NCBI GenBank assembly: GCA_963804825.1 | Contig: CAWDRV010000003.1 | Location: 1,178,001-1,242,000 of the forward strand | Reading direction: 5' to 3' | From: JBKQVT01 sp963804825 | GTDB taxonomy: Bacteria; Planctomycetota; Planctomycetia; Pirellulales; Thermoguttaceae | Length of the DNA: 64,000 nt | In this document: positions 26,969-36,863 of the stretch, in pieces | Position numbering within the stretch: the first letter of the stretch is position 1 | Layout: every line of letters begins with the position of its first letter | Made by a program: the position numbers and the translations under genes | The notes under the pieces: generated by a model | The model's database searches: none | Told to the model about the DNA's origin: nothing | The model's input: only the letters and a program-made list of their open reading frames with translations

Positions 26969-27943
26969 CTAAGGTGGGAGTCGAACGTATCGGCGAAATG
27001 GGGCGAACCAGGAGTCGTCCTGCTCATAGCCGAGCTGTCGGACGAGTTCAAAGAGGCCCGGGTGCTCCTGGAAATGCCGGGCGATGCGGGCGGCGTGCTC
27101 CGGACAGTTCCACTTGCCGTGCCGGCTGCGGTCGACCGCCGAATTCTCTCGGACCAGCGACGGGTCTTTCGGCGCGTTCTTGCCCGCGTAGCGGTAGGCA
27201 TGCCGCTCGGGGCGACGATGGAAGTCGGAGAAGCGGGAGTTGAACTCGACGCCGATCCGCGCCGCCAGAGCCTGCTGGATGCGATCGGGATCCGCCACGA
27301 GGTCCTCGTAGCGGACCAGGATCACCTCCATACCCTCGATCCGTTGCGCCCGCTGGATGGCCGCGTGGATCGCGCGGATGCCGTAGGGCTCGCGGCGCGG
27401 GCCACGTGCATGAGGTGTCCAGCTTCCCTCGTAATCCAGAAAGTAACGATCGGGCACGTTAGGGTGGACCGACGTGATCAAGTCCCGCGGGTCGCGCAGC
27501 ATGACGATGGCAACCAGTCGCTTGCCGTGGATGTTGCGGCGGACCAGGTCGTCCAAAATGAGGACGTCGAGCGGCTTCTTCGAGGCGAAGTCCCCCCAGC
27601 GGGCGATGACTTTCCACGCCGCAACCTCGAATTCGGCGAAGCCGAAACCGTCCAGCGAACTGCTGAGCATGTTGTACAGCAACGACGTTCCGCCCCGCGG
27701 GAAACCACAGACGACGATCTGCCGACCCGGCATGGCGTCGGGTCGCAATGACTTTCTCACTGCACCCGCCACGCGCTGCAGCCCTGCATAGACCTGCCAG
27801 CGGGCCGAATGAAGACCCCTGTTCACTCTGCGCAAAGATCTTGTGAGACGCATTATCATGGAGTGGACGCGGCTGAGTCCGGCGTGTAGCGAGGAGATCT
27901 CCTTTTGGGTCGCGCACCGGTCATCGGCCGCAAGAGCCTCCAT
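26969..27943 (-). CDS. Sulfotransferase family protein
   Basis: PAPS-dependent sulfotransferase fold. The 5'-phosphosulfate loop is VCGFPRGGTSLLYNML, and the 3'-phosphate-binding segment is VMLRDPRDLITS; YEDLVADP is a further family motif. About 324 aa if started at ATG 27943; ATGs at 27859 and 27853 are alternatives and none has a clear ribosome site. Such enzymes sulfate polysaccharides or small molecules, and planctomycetes carry many. No substrate genes adjoin. Confidence 0.75.
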   Translation of the reverse strand: MEALAADDRCATQKEISSLHAGLSRVHSMIMRLTRSLRRVNRGLHSARWQVYAGLQRVAGAVRKSLRPDAMPGRQIVVCGFPRGGTSLLYNMLSSSLDGFGFAEFEVAAWKVIARWGDFASKKPLDVLILDDLVRRNIHGKRLVAIVMLRDPRDLITSVHPNVPDRYFLDYEGSWTPHARGPRREPYGIRAIHAAIQRAQRIEGMEVILVRYEDLVADPDRIQQALAARIGVEFNSRFSDFHRRPERHAYRYAGKNAPKDPSLVRENSAVDRSRHGKWNCPEHAARIARHFQEHPGLFELVRQLGYEQDDSWFAPFRRYVRLPP

Positions 27944-28181
27944 CTTTGGCAGGTTCGATGAAATGTCGGCATGGAAATCGAGTGAAGCCGTGCCGGCGCG
28001 ATGGCCCGTACCGTTCGCGCATAAACGAAGAGCAACGAGAATAAGGGCGGGCATGATACCCAGTCGGGCGCCATCTACGCAATAGCGATTCGGGAAAACT
28101 GCGCAAGCGCCTTCCCGGGGTGCCCAGCGCCGCGCTCGCCGGGGTGAGCCCACAATGACAACCCGAAGGTGGGGAACGGCT

Positions 28182-28756
28182 TCAGGACGGATTTCCCTTC
28201 GGGCAACGGGACCGCGCCCATCGCCGGAAATGGCCGAACCCCAGACGGTGGGGCTCGCCGACCATGCTTTGCATGGTGCCCGTTGAACCCACCCTACCAC
28301 TGCTGCGCAGCGCGGAGATTCTCTGGAAGAACCCGAGAACATGACCCCCGATGAGAAGATCAAGGGGGATGGGGACCGTGCGCGAAGCGGTAGAACCACC
28401 AAGAATGTAAACGACAAAAGCGATCTCGACCGCAAGAAGCCACCACGCATGGCGGGTCTGCCGCAAGGCCCAGAGTGCTGTGAGCAGACTCACGGGAACA
28501 AGGATCGCACAACCGAGCAACAACAAGTAGTAGAACCCTATGGACGCCAGCGCCCATCACCGCAGCTATTGGCTAGGCGATTCACAAAGCGCGAACCGAA
28601 AAACCATACCAGTGCGGTCACCAGGAAGCACGTTGCGGCCGTGGGAAGCGCAAAACGTGGGGCGGTTCTCTTGCGCCCAGGCAGGGCGGCATGACCGCAG
28701 TTCGGGCAATGCGTTTGTCCGGAAGCCAACGCGGTTGCACAGTTTGGGCAGTGCAT
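28182..28756 (-). CDS. Zinc-ribbon membrane protein, probably frameshifted near 28540
   Basis: ATG 28756 opens MHCPNCATALASGQTHCPNCGHAALPG, a double CxxC zinc ribbon, then a transmembrane helix (FALPTAATCFLVTALVWFFG). The frame stops near 28538, but two more hydrophobic segments (FYYLLLLGCAILVPVSLLTALWAL and WWLLAVEIAFVVYILGG) continue in another frame, so a single indel probably splits one three-helix protein. The end of the second frame runs into a dispersed repeat. Role unknown. It follows a 56-aa membrane-protein gene by 25 bp. Confidence 0.5.
28248..28300. repeat. Dispersed palindromic repeat (GGTGGGGCTCGCCGACC type)
   Basis: GGTGGGGCTCGCCGACCATG, CTTTG, CATGGTGCCCGTTGAACCCACC. It ends in CCACCCTAC like the GTAGGGTGGG family and supplies the 3' part of the preceding frame. 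Confidence 0.6.
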
Positions 28757-28781
28757 TGCGACAAGCGGCGCAGGTGTGTCT

Positions 28782-28952
28782 TTAAAGTTTTCGACGCCCA
28801 ATCAGAAACCCGGTGAAGTGAAAGATGGTGGCTGTGGCGAATAGCGTGGCAGTGCATAGCAACATGGAAATTGGATCGCCGGTCGGGCTGAGCAGCAGGC
28901 CCACCAGGAACGAAACGATTACAGCCGCCACCAGGGTCAACACGTGTGCCAT
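28782..28952 (-). CDS. Small membrane protein (56 aa)
   Basis: AGGAG lies about 7 nt before ATG 28952; the frame encodes MAHVLTLVAAVIVSFLVGLL, then LSPTGDPISM, then LLCTATLFATATIFHFTGFL, ending IGRRKL. That is two hydrophobic helices with a short loop and a positive C-terminus. No family assigned. It precedes the zinc-ribbon membrane gene, suggesting a two-gene operon. Confidence 0.6.
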   Translation of the reverse strand: MAHVLTLVAAVIVSFLVGLLLSPTGDPISMLLCTATLFATATIFHFTGFLIGRRKL

Positions 28953-29199
28953 CGAACGTCTCCTGTTGCAATTGTCCGCAGGTTAGTGCGACTTACAGAT
29001 AGTTTTTGCCGGTCAGCGTCGCTTGCGAAACCGCAAGCGAATAGCGAGGCTTCCGGCAAGAACTTGTTGGAAAATGTACTAGTGCGAATGATTGTACCCC
29101 AGGCGGGCAGGCCCGGCAACCGCCATCCGCAGCCGGTGGGCGTGGGACAACTGCACATCGTCCTTCCGCCTTCCCCCTTGCTATCCGGAGGCTTACGCC

Positions 29200-30679
29200 T
29201 TAGGTTTACCCACATCTTTTTTGGCCGAGAATCGTCGCAGCTTCAATCATAGGTTGGAGTTTCGTCCAGCCGCGCCACAACACCAGCCAACCGGGCGGGT
29301 GATCGTGTTTGCGGTTCTGATGGCCGCCCAGTCGGGCCAACGCATAGTAAAACTCATGCACGCTCAGGTCTTTACGCGGCCGCTTGTAACGCCACAGGCT
29401 GAGCATCAGAACGTACATCTCCGGCATCACTTCCGTGGCCAACCGCTCCTTGGCATCCGCTCGGCGGCTGGCGTTGCGGAGGTTCAAAGGAACAACCCCA
29501 CCACGGAAATCAAGGCAATCGCCGGCTTGAGCCGCTCCTCCGTCGTGAACTGCAACGTCTCCACCCCACAGCCCGTTTTCAGCGCCTTATGATATTCCTC
29601 GATGATCCACCGACACTCGTACCATCCCATCCGCTCGCAAGCATCCTCCAAACATTCCACCGGCACGTTGGTCAACAGAATCCATTCCACCGCTTGAACG
29701 TCGGTGCCCCGGTCCGCCTCGCGCAGGCACACCACCCAGCACGTCAACGGCACGCCCCGAATCTCGCCTCGTGGCTGCTTCGGCACCAACACCATCAGCC
29801 GTGACCAGGCGATCGACACTCGGGCAGTCCGCGCCGCACGCTGCTTCGTCGCCGGCACTTCCACCGTCTTGTAGCCCTGGACCGGCAAACCGCAGGCGTA
29901 GTCGTGCAGCTTCGTTTTCTCCCCATTTTCCAGGCTAATTCGACGATTGTATTGCGACCGCACCAAGTACGACTTGCCCTGCGACTCCACGAAATCCAGA
30001 AACTCCAGCACATCGGCGCCCCGGTCGGCCACTTCCACCTGACGCCGACCGGAAACCGCCGCCGGAATGGCCGCGCTGGCGTCTTTCCACAACCGCGACA
30101 ACCGATCTGTCCGCTCGCGGCTCTGCTGCCGTGTTTCCTTCTTGTTCGCCTCCGGCCGCTTGGCCAACCTCTGGTAGGCCAATCCAATCACGTCGCGGGT
30201 TTCCGCCACCACGGCCAGGGCGTTGTGGGCCAAGTAGCCGCGACAACCCCCGTTGCCGATGTGCCCCAATCCCTCCAGCGATGTCAATCCGGTGAAATCC
30301 AGTTCGGTCGTGTCCTGAATCACCAGCACCGTACCCTCGACCTCCCGCATCAGCCGCAATGTCCGTTCGCGCGAAGGAGCCAACACCGCGGTATGGGTGA
30401 CCTCTCCCTGGTCCACCAGCCGGTACAACGCCTTCAGGCTCGCTGGATCGTCGATTTTGTCGGGCAGGGTTCCACCCGGATGCATCACCATTTTGTCCGC
30501 CAGTTGCACGAGCCGCTTGGTCCGCCGACGGTCTCCCAACTTTGCGGCCCCAAAATGTTCCTCCCCAAAACTTGCTCCCAACGCCAATCGGTCATCCATG
30601 ACCCACCTCCTTGTCTAAAACCAATGACGGCAATCCTTTCCGCCGCCTATCAGTATAACAAAGATGTGGGTAAACTTAA
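29200..30679 (-). mobile_element. IS4-family (Tn5-like) element, copy A (1480 bp)
   Basis: Terminal repeats TTAGGTTTACCCACATCTTT and, at the other end, the complement of TTAAGTTTACCCACATCTTT. A 10-bp duplication GGCTTACGCC flanks it (29190-29199, 30680-30689). The target is inside an array of GGAGGCTTACGCCTCCGG palindromes that continues to about 30775. A second copy lies at 43516. Confidence 0.88.
29206..30599 (-). pseudogene. IS4-family transposase, copy A, frameshift at about 29486
   Basis: Tn5/IS50-like transposase of about 464 aa. N-terminal DNA-binding region: FGAAKLGDRRRTKRLVQLAD. DDE residues: VIQDTTELDF, VADRGADVLEF and the YREK-like YECRWIIEEYHKALKTG. The frame ends early at VVGLFL because the run CAAAGG has one A fewer than copy B (CAAAAGG); the tail NLRNASRRADAKERL...GQKRCG is in another frame. 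Copy B has the opposite defect. Confidence 0.88.
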
Positions 30680-30689
30680 GGCTTACGCC

Positions 30690-30776
30690 TCCGGCTTACG
30701 CCTCCGGCTCACTCCTCCGGCTTCCGCCTTGCTATCCGGAGGCTTACGCCTCCGGCTCACTCCTCCGGCTCGCCCG
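30690..30776. repeat. GGAGGCTTACGCCTCCGG palindrome array
   Basis: Several tandem copies of TCCGGAGGCTTACGCCTCCGG-like units with CTCACTCCTCCGGCT spacers, between the IS4 copy and hisB. The part left of the IS (29175-29199) belongs to the same array. Confidence 0.75.
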
Positions 30777-31364
30777 TTACAGCTTTCCCTTGGTGCTGGG
30801 CACGCCGGGGATGCGGGGATCGGGCTCGACGGCCATGCGGAACGCCCGGGCCGCCGACTTGAAAATGCACTCGGCGATGTGGTGGCCGTTCCGGCCGCGA
30901 TGCAGCACGAAGTGCAGATTGCACAGGGCATTGACCGCCACCGCCTGCCAGAAGACTTCGACCAGTTCGCTGTCGAACAGGCCGATCTTCGGGGCGGGAA
31001 ATTTGGCGTCGAAGACGAAAAAGGGCCGCCCGCCCAGATCGACCGCGCACGTGGCCAGCGCCTCTTCCATCGGCAGTGTGGCCTGGCCGTAGCGGCGGAT
31101 GCCGGCCCGGTCGCCCAACGCCGTGCTGACGGCCTGGCCCAGGCAGATTCCCACGTCCTCGACGGTGTGATGCGGATCGACCTCGAGGTCGCCGGCGGCG
31201 TGGACGGTCAGGTCGAAGGCGGCGTGTTTGGCCAGCAGGGCGAGCATGTGATCGAAGAAGCCGACGCCGGTGGCGATCCGCGACGTTCCGCCGCCGTCCA
31301 GCGACAGTTCCAGGCGGATTTTGGTTTCCGCGGTTTCGCGGTCTATGGTGGCGGTTCGAGCCAT
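30777..31364 (-). CDS. hisB: Imidazoleglycerol-phosphate dehydratase
   Basis: Sixth histidine-pathway step, 195 aa, the monofunctional form. Metal-binding motifs HHTVED (with preceding DPHH) and NGHHIAE are intact, as are GVGFFDHML and the C-terminal PSTKGKL. Last gene of hisD-hisC-hisB on the minus strand, though a heptad array separates it from hisC. Confidence 0.95.
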   Translation of the reverse strand: MARTATIDRETAETKIRLELSLDGGGTSRIATGVGFFDHMLALLAKHAAFDLTVHAAGDLEVDPHHTVEDVGICLGQAVSTALGDRAGIRRYGQATLPMEEALATCAVDLGGRPFFVFDAKFPAPKIGLFDSELVEVFWQAVAVNALCNLHFVLHRGRNGHHIAECIFKSAARAFRMAVEPDPRIPGVPSTKGKL

Positions 31365-31386
31365 GAGTGGGTGTCCTACTCGACCA

Positions 31387-31455
31387 AGTGCTTAGTTCTT
31401 AGTCTCCAAATTCTAAGCTCTAAGTTCTAAGCACTAAGTTCTAAGCACTAAGTTC
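31387..31455 (-). repeat. TTAG heptad array
   Basis: TTAGTTC TTAGTCT, then CTAAGCT CTAAGTT CTAAGCA CTAAGTT CTAAGCA units between hisB and hisC. The hisC stop codon (31448-31450) lies inside it. Confidence 0.8.
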
Positions 31456-32516
31456 TACCTTCCTCGTCCCCAATCCCTTCCATCTCCTCCAGCAGGGCGT
31501 CGATCTGGCGGTCGCTGCCGACGCTGATCCGCAGCCCGTCGCCCCAGCCCGGATAGTCCATGTATCGGACCAGGATGCCAGCGACGTTTCAGTTCTTCGT
31601 AGATCGCTTTGGCCTGGCGTGTGGGATGGGTGGTCCACACAAAGTTAGCTTGCGAATCGACCGCTGCAAACCCTAATTTCCGCACGGCCGTTACAAGCCG
31701 CTGCCGAGTGGCCAGGATTTTGGCCCGGTTGTCCGCCCGCCACGCCTGGTCGCCGACGGCCGCGGCGGCGGCCGCAATCGACAGGGCGTCGCAATTGTAC
31801 GAGTCTTTCACCTTGACCAGCTGCCGGATCACCTGCGGCTGCGCCACCACGTAGCCGAACCGCAGGCCGGCCAGAGCGTACGACTTGCTCAGACTCCGCG
31901 ACGACCAGGATCTTTTCGTTCCGCGCGACCAGGTCCAGGCAATTCGGTCTCGGCGAAATCGACGTACGCCTCATCGACCAGCAGCGGGCAAGGCAGCCGC
32001 TCGGCCAGGTCCAGCACCTCGCCGGGCGGAACGACCGTGCCGGACGGACTGTTCGGATTGGCCAGGAACACCAGCCGCAGGTCCTTCCGCGCCGCGGCGA
32101 ACTCGACCGGCAGCGACCAGTCGGGCCGAAACCGGACCTCTTCGCTGTAGGCGCCCTGGAGTTGGGCCAACGTCTTGTAGAGCGAGTAGCTGGGATAGGG
32201 CAGCCGCAGGAGTTGGCCCTGGCCGACGAAGGTCCGCGTGACGATCGTGAGGATGTCGTCGCTGCCGTTGCCGGCCATGATCCAGTCCGGCTCGACGCCC
32301 AGCACTTCGGCGGCCCGCGCGGCGAAACTCCCCGGCCAGCGGATCGGGATACTTTTCCAGCCCCCGGCGGACCGCCTCCTCGACGGCCCGGCCGACCGCG
32401 GGCGAGGGCGGATACGGATTCTCGTTGGTGTTGAGCTTGACGAACTCGCCGCCCTGCGGCTGTTCACCCGGCACGTAGCCGGTCATGGCTTCGATTTCAG
32501 GACGAAAGAAGGACAT
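31448..32516 (-). pseudogene. hisC: Histidinol-phosphate aminotransferase, about four frameshifts
   Basis: PLP aminotransferase of histidine synthesis. All expected parts are present but spread over frames: EFVKLNTNENPYPPSP (start frame), EVLGVEPDWIMAGNGSDDIL and VFLANPNSPSGT...LLVDEAYVDFAE (next), NCLDLVARNEKILVV, then SLSKSYALAGLRFGY with the PLP lysine, VVAQPQVIRQLVKVKDSYN, and finally ILVRYMDYPGWGDGLRISVG. Breaks fall at about 32335, 31960, 31910 and 31590. So many indels in one gene may mean real decay or a poorly read stretch. Confidence 0.85.
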
Positions 32517-34015
32517 GGGGAAGGGATTTAGGGATTTCAGGGATTTGGGGATTTAGGGATTCGAACGCCCACCGGCTGCGACCGGTGGGAAAGGCAAGCT
32601 GCACTTGGCACTTCATGTTTCCGCCTTCCGCCCATCCCCGGGCTGACGCCCGGGGCTCACTTCCGCCTTCATCCTTATCCTCGACGCTTGCCCGATGGCC
32701 GGTCAGGCCCTCCTTGTCGGCCAGGATTTGCACGTCCGGGGCGAGGTTCGTCATGCCCTGGCGGGTGAAATGAAGGACGCTGGTGCTCCGCAGGAAGGAG
32801 TTGGCCGACAGCCCGCTGGCGAACCGGGCCGTGCCGCTGGTGGGCAGCACGTGCGAGGGACCGGCCGCATAGTCGCCCAGGGCCACGGGGGTGAAATTGC
32901 CGAGGAAGATCGCCCCCGCGTGCGAAATCTGCTCGGCCAGCCACTCGGCGTTGTCCGTGGCGATGTGCAGATGCTCCGGGGCGATCTCGTCGGCCAACGC
33001 GCAGGCCTCGTCGGCGTCGCGGGCGAGGATGACCGCGCCGAACTCCTCGAGGCTCTGCCGGGCAAGCTCGCCCCGCTCCAAGCCGGCCAATTGGCGGCCA
33101 AGCTCGGCCACCGCGGCCCGCAACGCCCCTTCATCCCAGCCGATCAGGATGCTCGCGCCCGGGGCGTGCTCGGCCTGGGCGATCAGGTCGGCGGCGGTAT
33201 ATTCCGGCCGCGTCGAGCGGTCCACGATCACCACCACTTCGCTGGGGCCGGCGATCGAGTCGATATCGACCTCTCCGTAGACGTGCCGCTTGGCCAGCGC
33301 GACGAACAGGTTGCCCGGCCCGACGATCTTGTCCACCCGCGGAATCCCCTCGACGCCGTAGGCCAGCGCGGCGACGGCCTGGGCGCCGCCGAGCCGATAG
33401 ACCTCGGTGATGTCCAGTTCGCGGCAGGTGGCCAGCAGATCGGGATTGAACGCGCCGAACGCGGTGGGCGGCGCGACCACGGCCAGTTGGGCGACGCCGG
33501 CCACTTGGGCGGGCACGGCGGTCATCAACACCGTCGAGGGATACGCGGCCGCCCCGCCCGGCACGCAAATCCCCACGCGCCGGAGCGGCCGGCATCGCTG
33601 CCGCAAGTATCCGTTGGGCACGTCCAGCCGCACGTCGTGCTGGAGGATCGCGCGTTGAAAATCCTCGATCCGTCCGCGGATGCGGCGCACGGCGGCGAGG
33701 AATTGCGGATCGGCCGCCGCATGGGCCCGATCGAGTTCCGCGACCGGCACGCGGACGTTCGGCGGCGACGAGTTCGGCCTTGTCGATCCGCCTTGAATAA
33801 TCCAGCACGGCGGCCAGCCCCTGCGCTTTCACGTCGCGGCAGATCCGCTGGACCACCTCGACGGGCGAGAGCGGCTGGCCGAAGACTTCGAGGGTCCGCT
33901 TTCGGCCGGCCTCGCTGACGACGTTGCCTTCGGGGCTGAGCCGGCGGCGCAGTTCCGCCATGGCCGCGGCAATGTCGTCGCGCCGGCTGTCGATGTGCAA
34001 AATATTCAGGTTCAT
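32497..34015 (-). CDS. hisD: Histidinol dehydrogenase; frameshifted near 33762, repeat-derived C-terminus
   Basis: Zinc enzyme for the last two histidine steps. After DKAELVAA the frame changes; NVRVPVAELDRA begins the correct continuation. Family motifs follow: CVPGGAAAYPSTVLM, KIVGPGNLFVALAKR, DSIAGPSEVVVI, EHLHIATDN (zinc ligand region) and GPSHVLPTSGTARF. After LTGHRASVE the frame does not stop but runs ~60 residues through intergenic repeats (the 32635 palindrome, the 32568 hairpin, the octamer array), overlapping the hisC start. The normal stop was probably lost or shifted. Confidence 0.88.
32523..32659. repeat. Octamer array, CCCACCGG hairpin and palindrome arm between hisD and hisC
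   Basis: 32523-32560 holds GGGATTTA/GGGATTTG octamers; 32568-32589 is CCCACCGG, CTGCGA, CCGGTGGG; 32635-32659 is one arm of the palindrome seen at 21191. The order octamer-hairpin matches the composite repeat, with a different hairpin and no T-run. Confidence 0.65.
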
Positions 34016-34090
34016 GGGTTGCATGGCATCTGTCAGTGTACCCTCTTGCGCCGCTGATTGGCAAGCCGGGCGATGTGTCCCCATTCGGTC

Positions 34091-34119
34091 TTGACTGCGT
34101 TCGGGGAGCCGATTAGAAT
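34091..34119 (+). promoter_or_regulatory. Sigma-70-type promoter for the fluoride-riboswitch operon
   Basis: TTGACT (34091-34096), 17-bp spacer, TAGAAT (34114-34119). Transcription would start about 6 nt before the aptamer. Confidence 0.8.
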
Positions 34120-34130
34120 AGAACGGAACT

Positions 34131-34179
34131 GGGGATGGAGTCCCCCGTGCAACCGCCCGCCGGGCTAATGACTCCTGCC
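34131..34179 (+). ncRNA. Fluoride riboswitch (crcB motif) aptamer
   Basis: GGGGATGGAGTCCCC, linker GTGCAACC, stem GCCCGCCGGGC and then TAATGACTCCTGCC match the crcB consensus: the first hairpin with GAUGG, the AACCGCC junction and the conserved (U/C)AAUGACUCCU 3' strand. In the family, this RNA binds fluoride through magnesium ions and turns on exporters. A promoter lies just upstream, and an intrinsic terminator 43 nt downstream is the likely switch. Confidence 0.9.
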
Positions 34180-34221
34180 GCAATGCGATCACGGCAGGGG
34201 TCGAAGTCTTGCGTTTGCAAG

Positions 34222-34246
34222 CCCTGCCGAGAGGCAGGGTTTTTTT
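34222..34246 (+). terminator. Intrinsic terminator, riboswitch expression platform
   Basis: CCCTGCC, loop GAGA, GGCAGGG and seven T's. An upstream GGCAGGG (34193-34199) is complementary to its left arm, and also to CCTGCCG (34174-34180) at the aptamer's 3' edge, so aptamer folding could decide whether the terminator forms. Confidence 0.85.
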
Positions 34247-34293
34247 GTCGGCAGACGCCGGTTTGCGGTCGGCCTGCCGCGACGAGGGACTCC

Positions 34294-35532
34294 ATGGAAC
34301 AAGTTTATGGAATCGCGGCCGTCTGGCTGGCCCTGGCCGTTCTCTCCGCCATCGTAGCAAGCCATTTACGGATCTCGGTGGCCCTGGTGGAAATCTGCGT
34401 GGGGATGGTCGCCGCGCTGGCGGCCGACCGGTGGTTCTACCCCAACGCCCTGGGCGCGAATCTCGATTGGCTCCGCTTCATCGCCTCGGTCGGCGCGGTC
34501 CTGTTGACGTTCTTGGCGGGCGCGGAACTCGACCCGGCGGCCATGAAAGCGAAGCTGAAGGAAGTGCTGGTCGTCGGGCTGTTCGGTTTCCTCGCGCCCT
34601 TTCTGGGCTGCGCGGCGCTGGCCCGGTTCGCCCTGGGATGGAGCACCCAGGCGAGTTGGCTTGCTGGCATCGCCCTGTCCACCACGTCAATGGCCGTCGT
34701 CTACGTCGTCATGCTGGAATCCGGTTTCAACAAGACCGAATTCGGCAAAGGCATCCTCGGCGCGTGCTTCGTCAACGACTTGGGCACCGTGATCGCGCTG
34801 GGGTTTCTTTTCGCTCCGTTCACGTATCGGACCGCCGTCTTCGCCGGGGTATCCGTGGTCCTGCTCGGCCTGCTGCCGGCCATCACCTCGCGGCTGATCG
34901 GCCGCTACGGCAATCGCACGGCCGCCATCCGGACCAAGTGGATCCTCTTGGTGCTGTGCGGGCTGGGCGCGCTGGCGCTTTGGGCGGGCAGCGAAGCGGT
35001 GCTGCCCGCCTATATCGCCGGCATGATGCTCGCCAGGACCGTCGGCCGCGACCACTTCTATATCCGCCGTTTGCGGACGCTGACCATCGGGTTCCTGACG
35101 CCGTTCTATTTCCTTCGCGCCGGGTCGTTGGTTTCGCTGCCGGCGCTGGCGTCGGCGCCGCTGGTGTTCTTGGCGTTGTTCGCGGGCAAGTCGGCGTCGA
35201 AAATCTTCGGGCTCTTTCCCGTCATCGGCCGCTTCCGCGAAGACGGCAAGGAACGATGGTATTACACGCTGATGATGTCCACCGGGCTGACGTTCGGCAC
35301 GATATCGGCCCTCTACGGGCTGACGCACAAGATCGTGACCCAGGAGCAGTATTCGTTCCTGGTAGCGACGGTGATTGCCAGCGCCGTGATTCCGACGATG
35401 ATTGCCAACGCCGTTTTTCTGCCAAGGCACTTGTTGCCCCGCGCCTCGTTGGCGGGCGAGGAAATTCCCCGGTTGGAAGTGGCGGCGGTGGGGGTCGTCC
35501 TGGAGCCGTCCGGGGCGATTGAAGGCGAATGA
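34294..35532 (+). CDS. CPA2-type cation/proton antiporter under fluoride-riboswitch control
   Basis: 412 aa with about 11-12 membrane helices and no cytosolic TrkA-N domain. Recognisable as a Na+/H+-exchanger fold (KefB/NhaP-like): FLAGAELDPAAMKAKLKE, GIALSTTSMAVVYVV, and FVNDLGTVIALGFLF with the acidic ND pair expected in the ion site. Control by a fluoride riboswitch suggests it exports or helps tolerate fluoride, as proposed for some antiporters in this regulon; the substrate is inference. GAGG precedes ATG 34294. Single-gene unit with its own promoter, divergent from hisD. Confidence 0.85.
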   Translation: MEQVYGIAAVWLALAVLSAIVASHLRISVALVEICVGMVAALAADRWFYPNALGANLDWLRFIASVGAVLLTFLAGAELDPAAMKAKLKEVLVVGLFGFLAPFLGCAALARFALGWSTQASWLAGIALSTTSMAVVYVVMLESGFNKTEFGKGILGACFVNDLGTVIALGFLFAPFTYRTAVFAGVSVVLLGLLPAITSRLIGRYGNRTAAIRTKWILLVLCGLGALALWAGSEAVLPAYIAGMMLARTVGRDHFYIRRLRTLTIGFLTPFYFLRAGSLVSLPALASAPLVFLALFAGKSASKIFGLFPVIGRFREDGKERWYYTLMMSTGLTFGTISALYGLTHKIVTQEQYSFLVATVIASAVIPTMIANAVFLPRHLLPRASLAGEEIPRLEVAAVGVVLEPSGAIEGE

Positions 35533-35543
35533 TCGCCTTCCCG

Positions 35544-36651
35544 TTACTGTCCCGGCGTCTTCCCGGCGGCCAGCGCGGCGCGGATCCCGGCGGCACGGTC
35601 GAATGCCTCCTCGCGCGTCAGGCCGGCCTCGTCGTACATGGCGAAGATGTTCTCCAAGGGCGTCTCCGGCGGGATCGTGTGCGAGGCGGCCAAAATGTAG
35701 CCGCCGCCGTCCGACGTCATGTCGTCGATCAGCTTGCGCGTCGCGCGGCGGACCTCGTCCGGCGCGGCGGTCGGCAAGAGTCCCTGGGTATCGACCCCGC
35801 CCATGAAGGTCAGTTGCGGGCCGAAATCGCGCTTGAGTTCCGCCGGGTCCATGCCGGCGCAGTTGCATTGGATGGGGTTGAGCACGTCCAGTCCCATCTC
35901 GACGAGGTCGGGAATGATCGGCCGCAGCGCGCCGCAACAGTGATAGGCGACGCACAGCCCGTGCGACTTGCCGACGTCGAAGGCCCGCTTCAAATGGGGC
36001 TTGACCAGCGCCCGCCACGTGTCGGGACTCATCATCAGCGAGCGCTGGCTGGCGACGTCGTCGCCCGTCCAAAGCCAGTCCAGCGGGAAGCGTTCGCAGG
36101 CGGCCTGGGCCAGCTCGGCGGCGAACCGGCCGCACCGCCCGAGCATCTCGAAGGCCAACTCCGGCTCGGCCGCCATGTCGATCATCGCCTGGTCCATGCC
36201 GCGCAGGCGCCAATACATCTCAAACACGTTGGGCGAGACGTCGCAGCCGATGAAATACTCGTCCGCGCAGGCGGCCACCGGCGCCATCTTCGCCAAGAGT
36301 TCCTCCTGATGCTCCCGCGGAAAATGATAGTGCAGAAGTTCTTCCGCCGATGCGCCGGCCAGCGGGAAATGGGCGATCTGGTTGAACGGCCCTTCCTTGA
36401 CCCACCGGATGCCCCAGGGATCGACGTGCGACTGGCCGTCGCGCTGGTGGACGATTCCCTCCATGCAATAGTTGTTGTTGACCCAGGTCATGCGGACGTC
36501 GTTGCCCAGCACGGCGTCGACGCACCCAGGCGGGACGTTCGAAGCGTTGGGCCAGCACGCGCCGGGTGCCGGGCTGGAACCACATGAAGATGGGGATGCG
36601 GTCGGCCGGTTGCCGTCGCAGGGCCGCATAGACGCGTTGTTTGCTGTTCAC
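35544..36651 (-). CDS. Uroporphyrinogen decarboxylase-like protein; frameshifted near 36535
   Basis: About 368 aa after repair. The N-terminus NSKQRVYAALRRQPADRIPIFMWFQPG (GTG start 36651) continues in the next frame as PPGCVDAVLGNDVRMTWVNNNYCMEG. Later WTGDDVASQRSLMMSPDTWRALVKPHLKRAFD, VAYHCCGALRPIIPDLVEMGLDVLNPIQ and ILAASHTIPPETPLENI are typical of the UroD/MtaA superfamily branch common in planctomycetes, which includes methyltransferases and enzymes of unknown role rather than heme UroD. It lies 11 bp from the convergent antiporter gene. Confidence 0.75.
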
Positions 36652-36863
36652 GGAGGGGGGCGTCCTCGGAGTTGATGGCCGGCGAGACGCCGATGCAACG
36701 ATTATTGCGCCGGGTTGCACGGTTGGTCAAGGGCCGTGCATCGCGGCGTGGAGCCCGGCGGAGTGGCGCGGGTGGGGGTTGCCGGGCCTGCTGACTTTGA
36801 ATAGAATCACCGGCTGCGTTTCTGTCCCGATTTCCCAGTTGTGACCCGACAGGATGCGGCATC

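Noticed and set aside
29904..31430. 508-residue plus-strand frame across IS4 and hisB
   Set aside because: Shadow of two real minus-strand genes and of the palindrome array between them.
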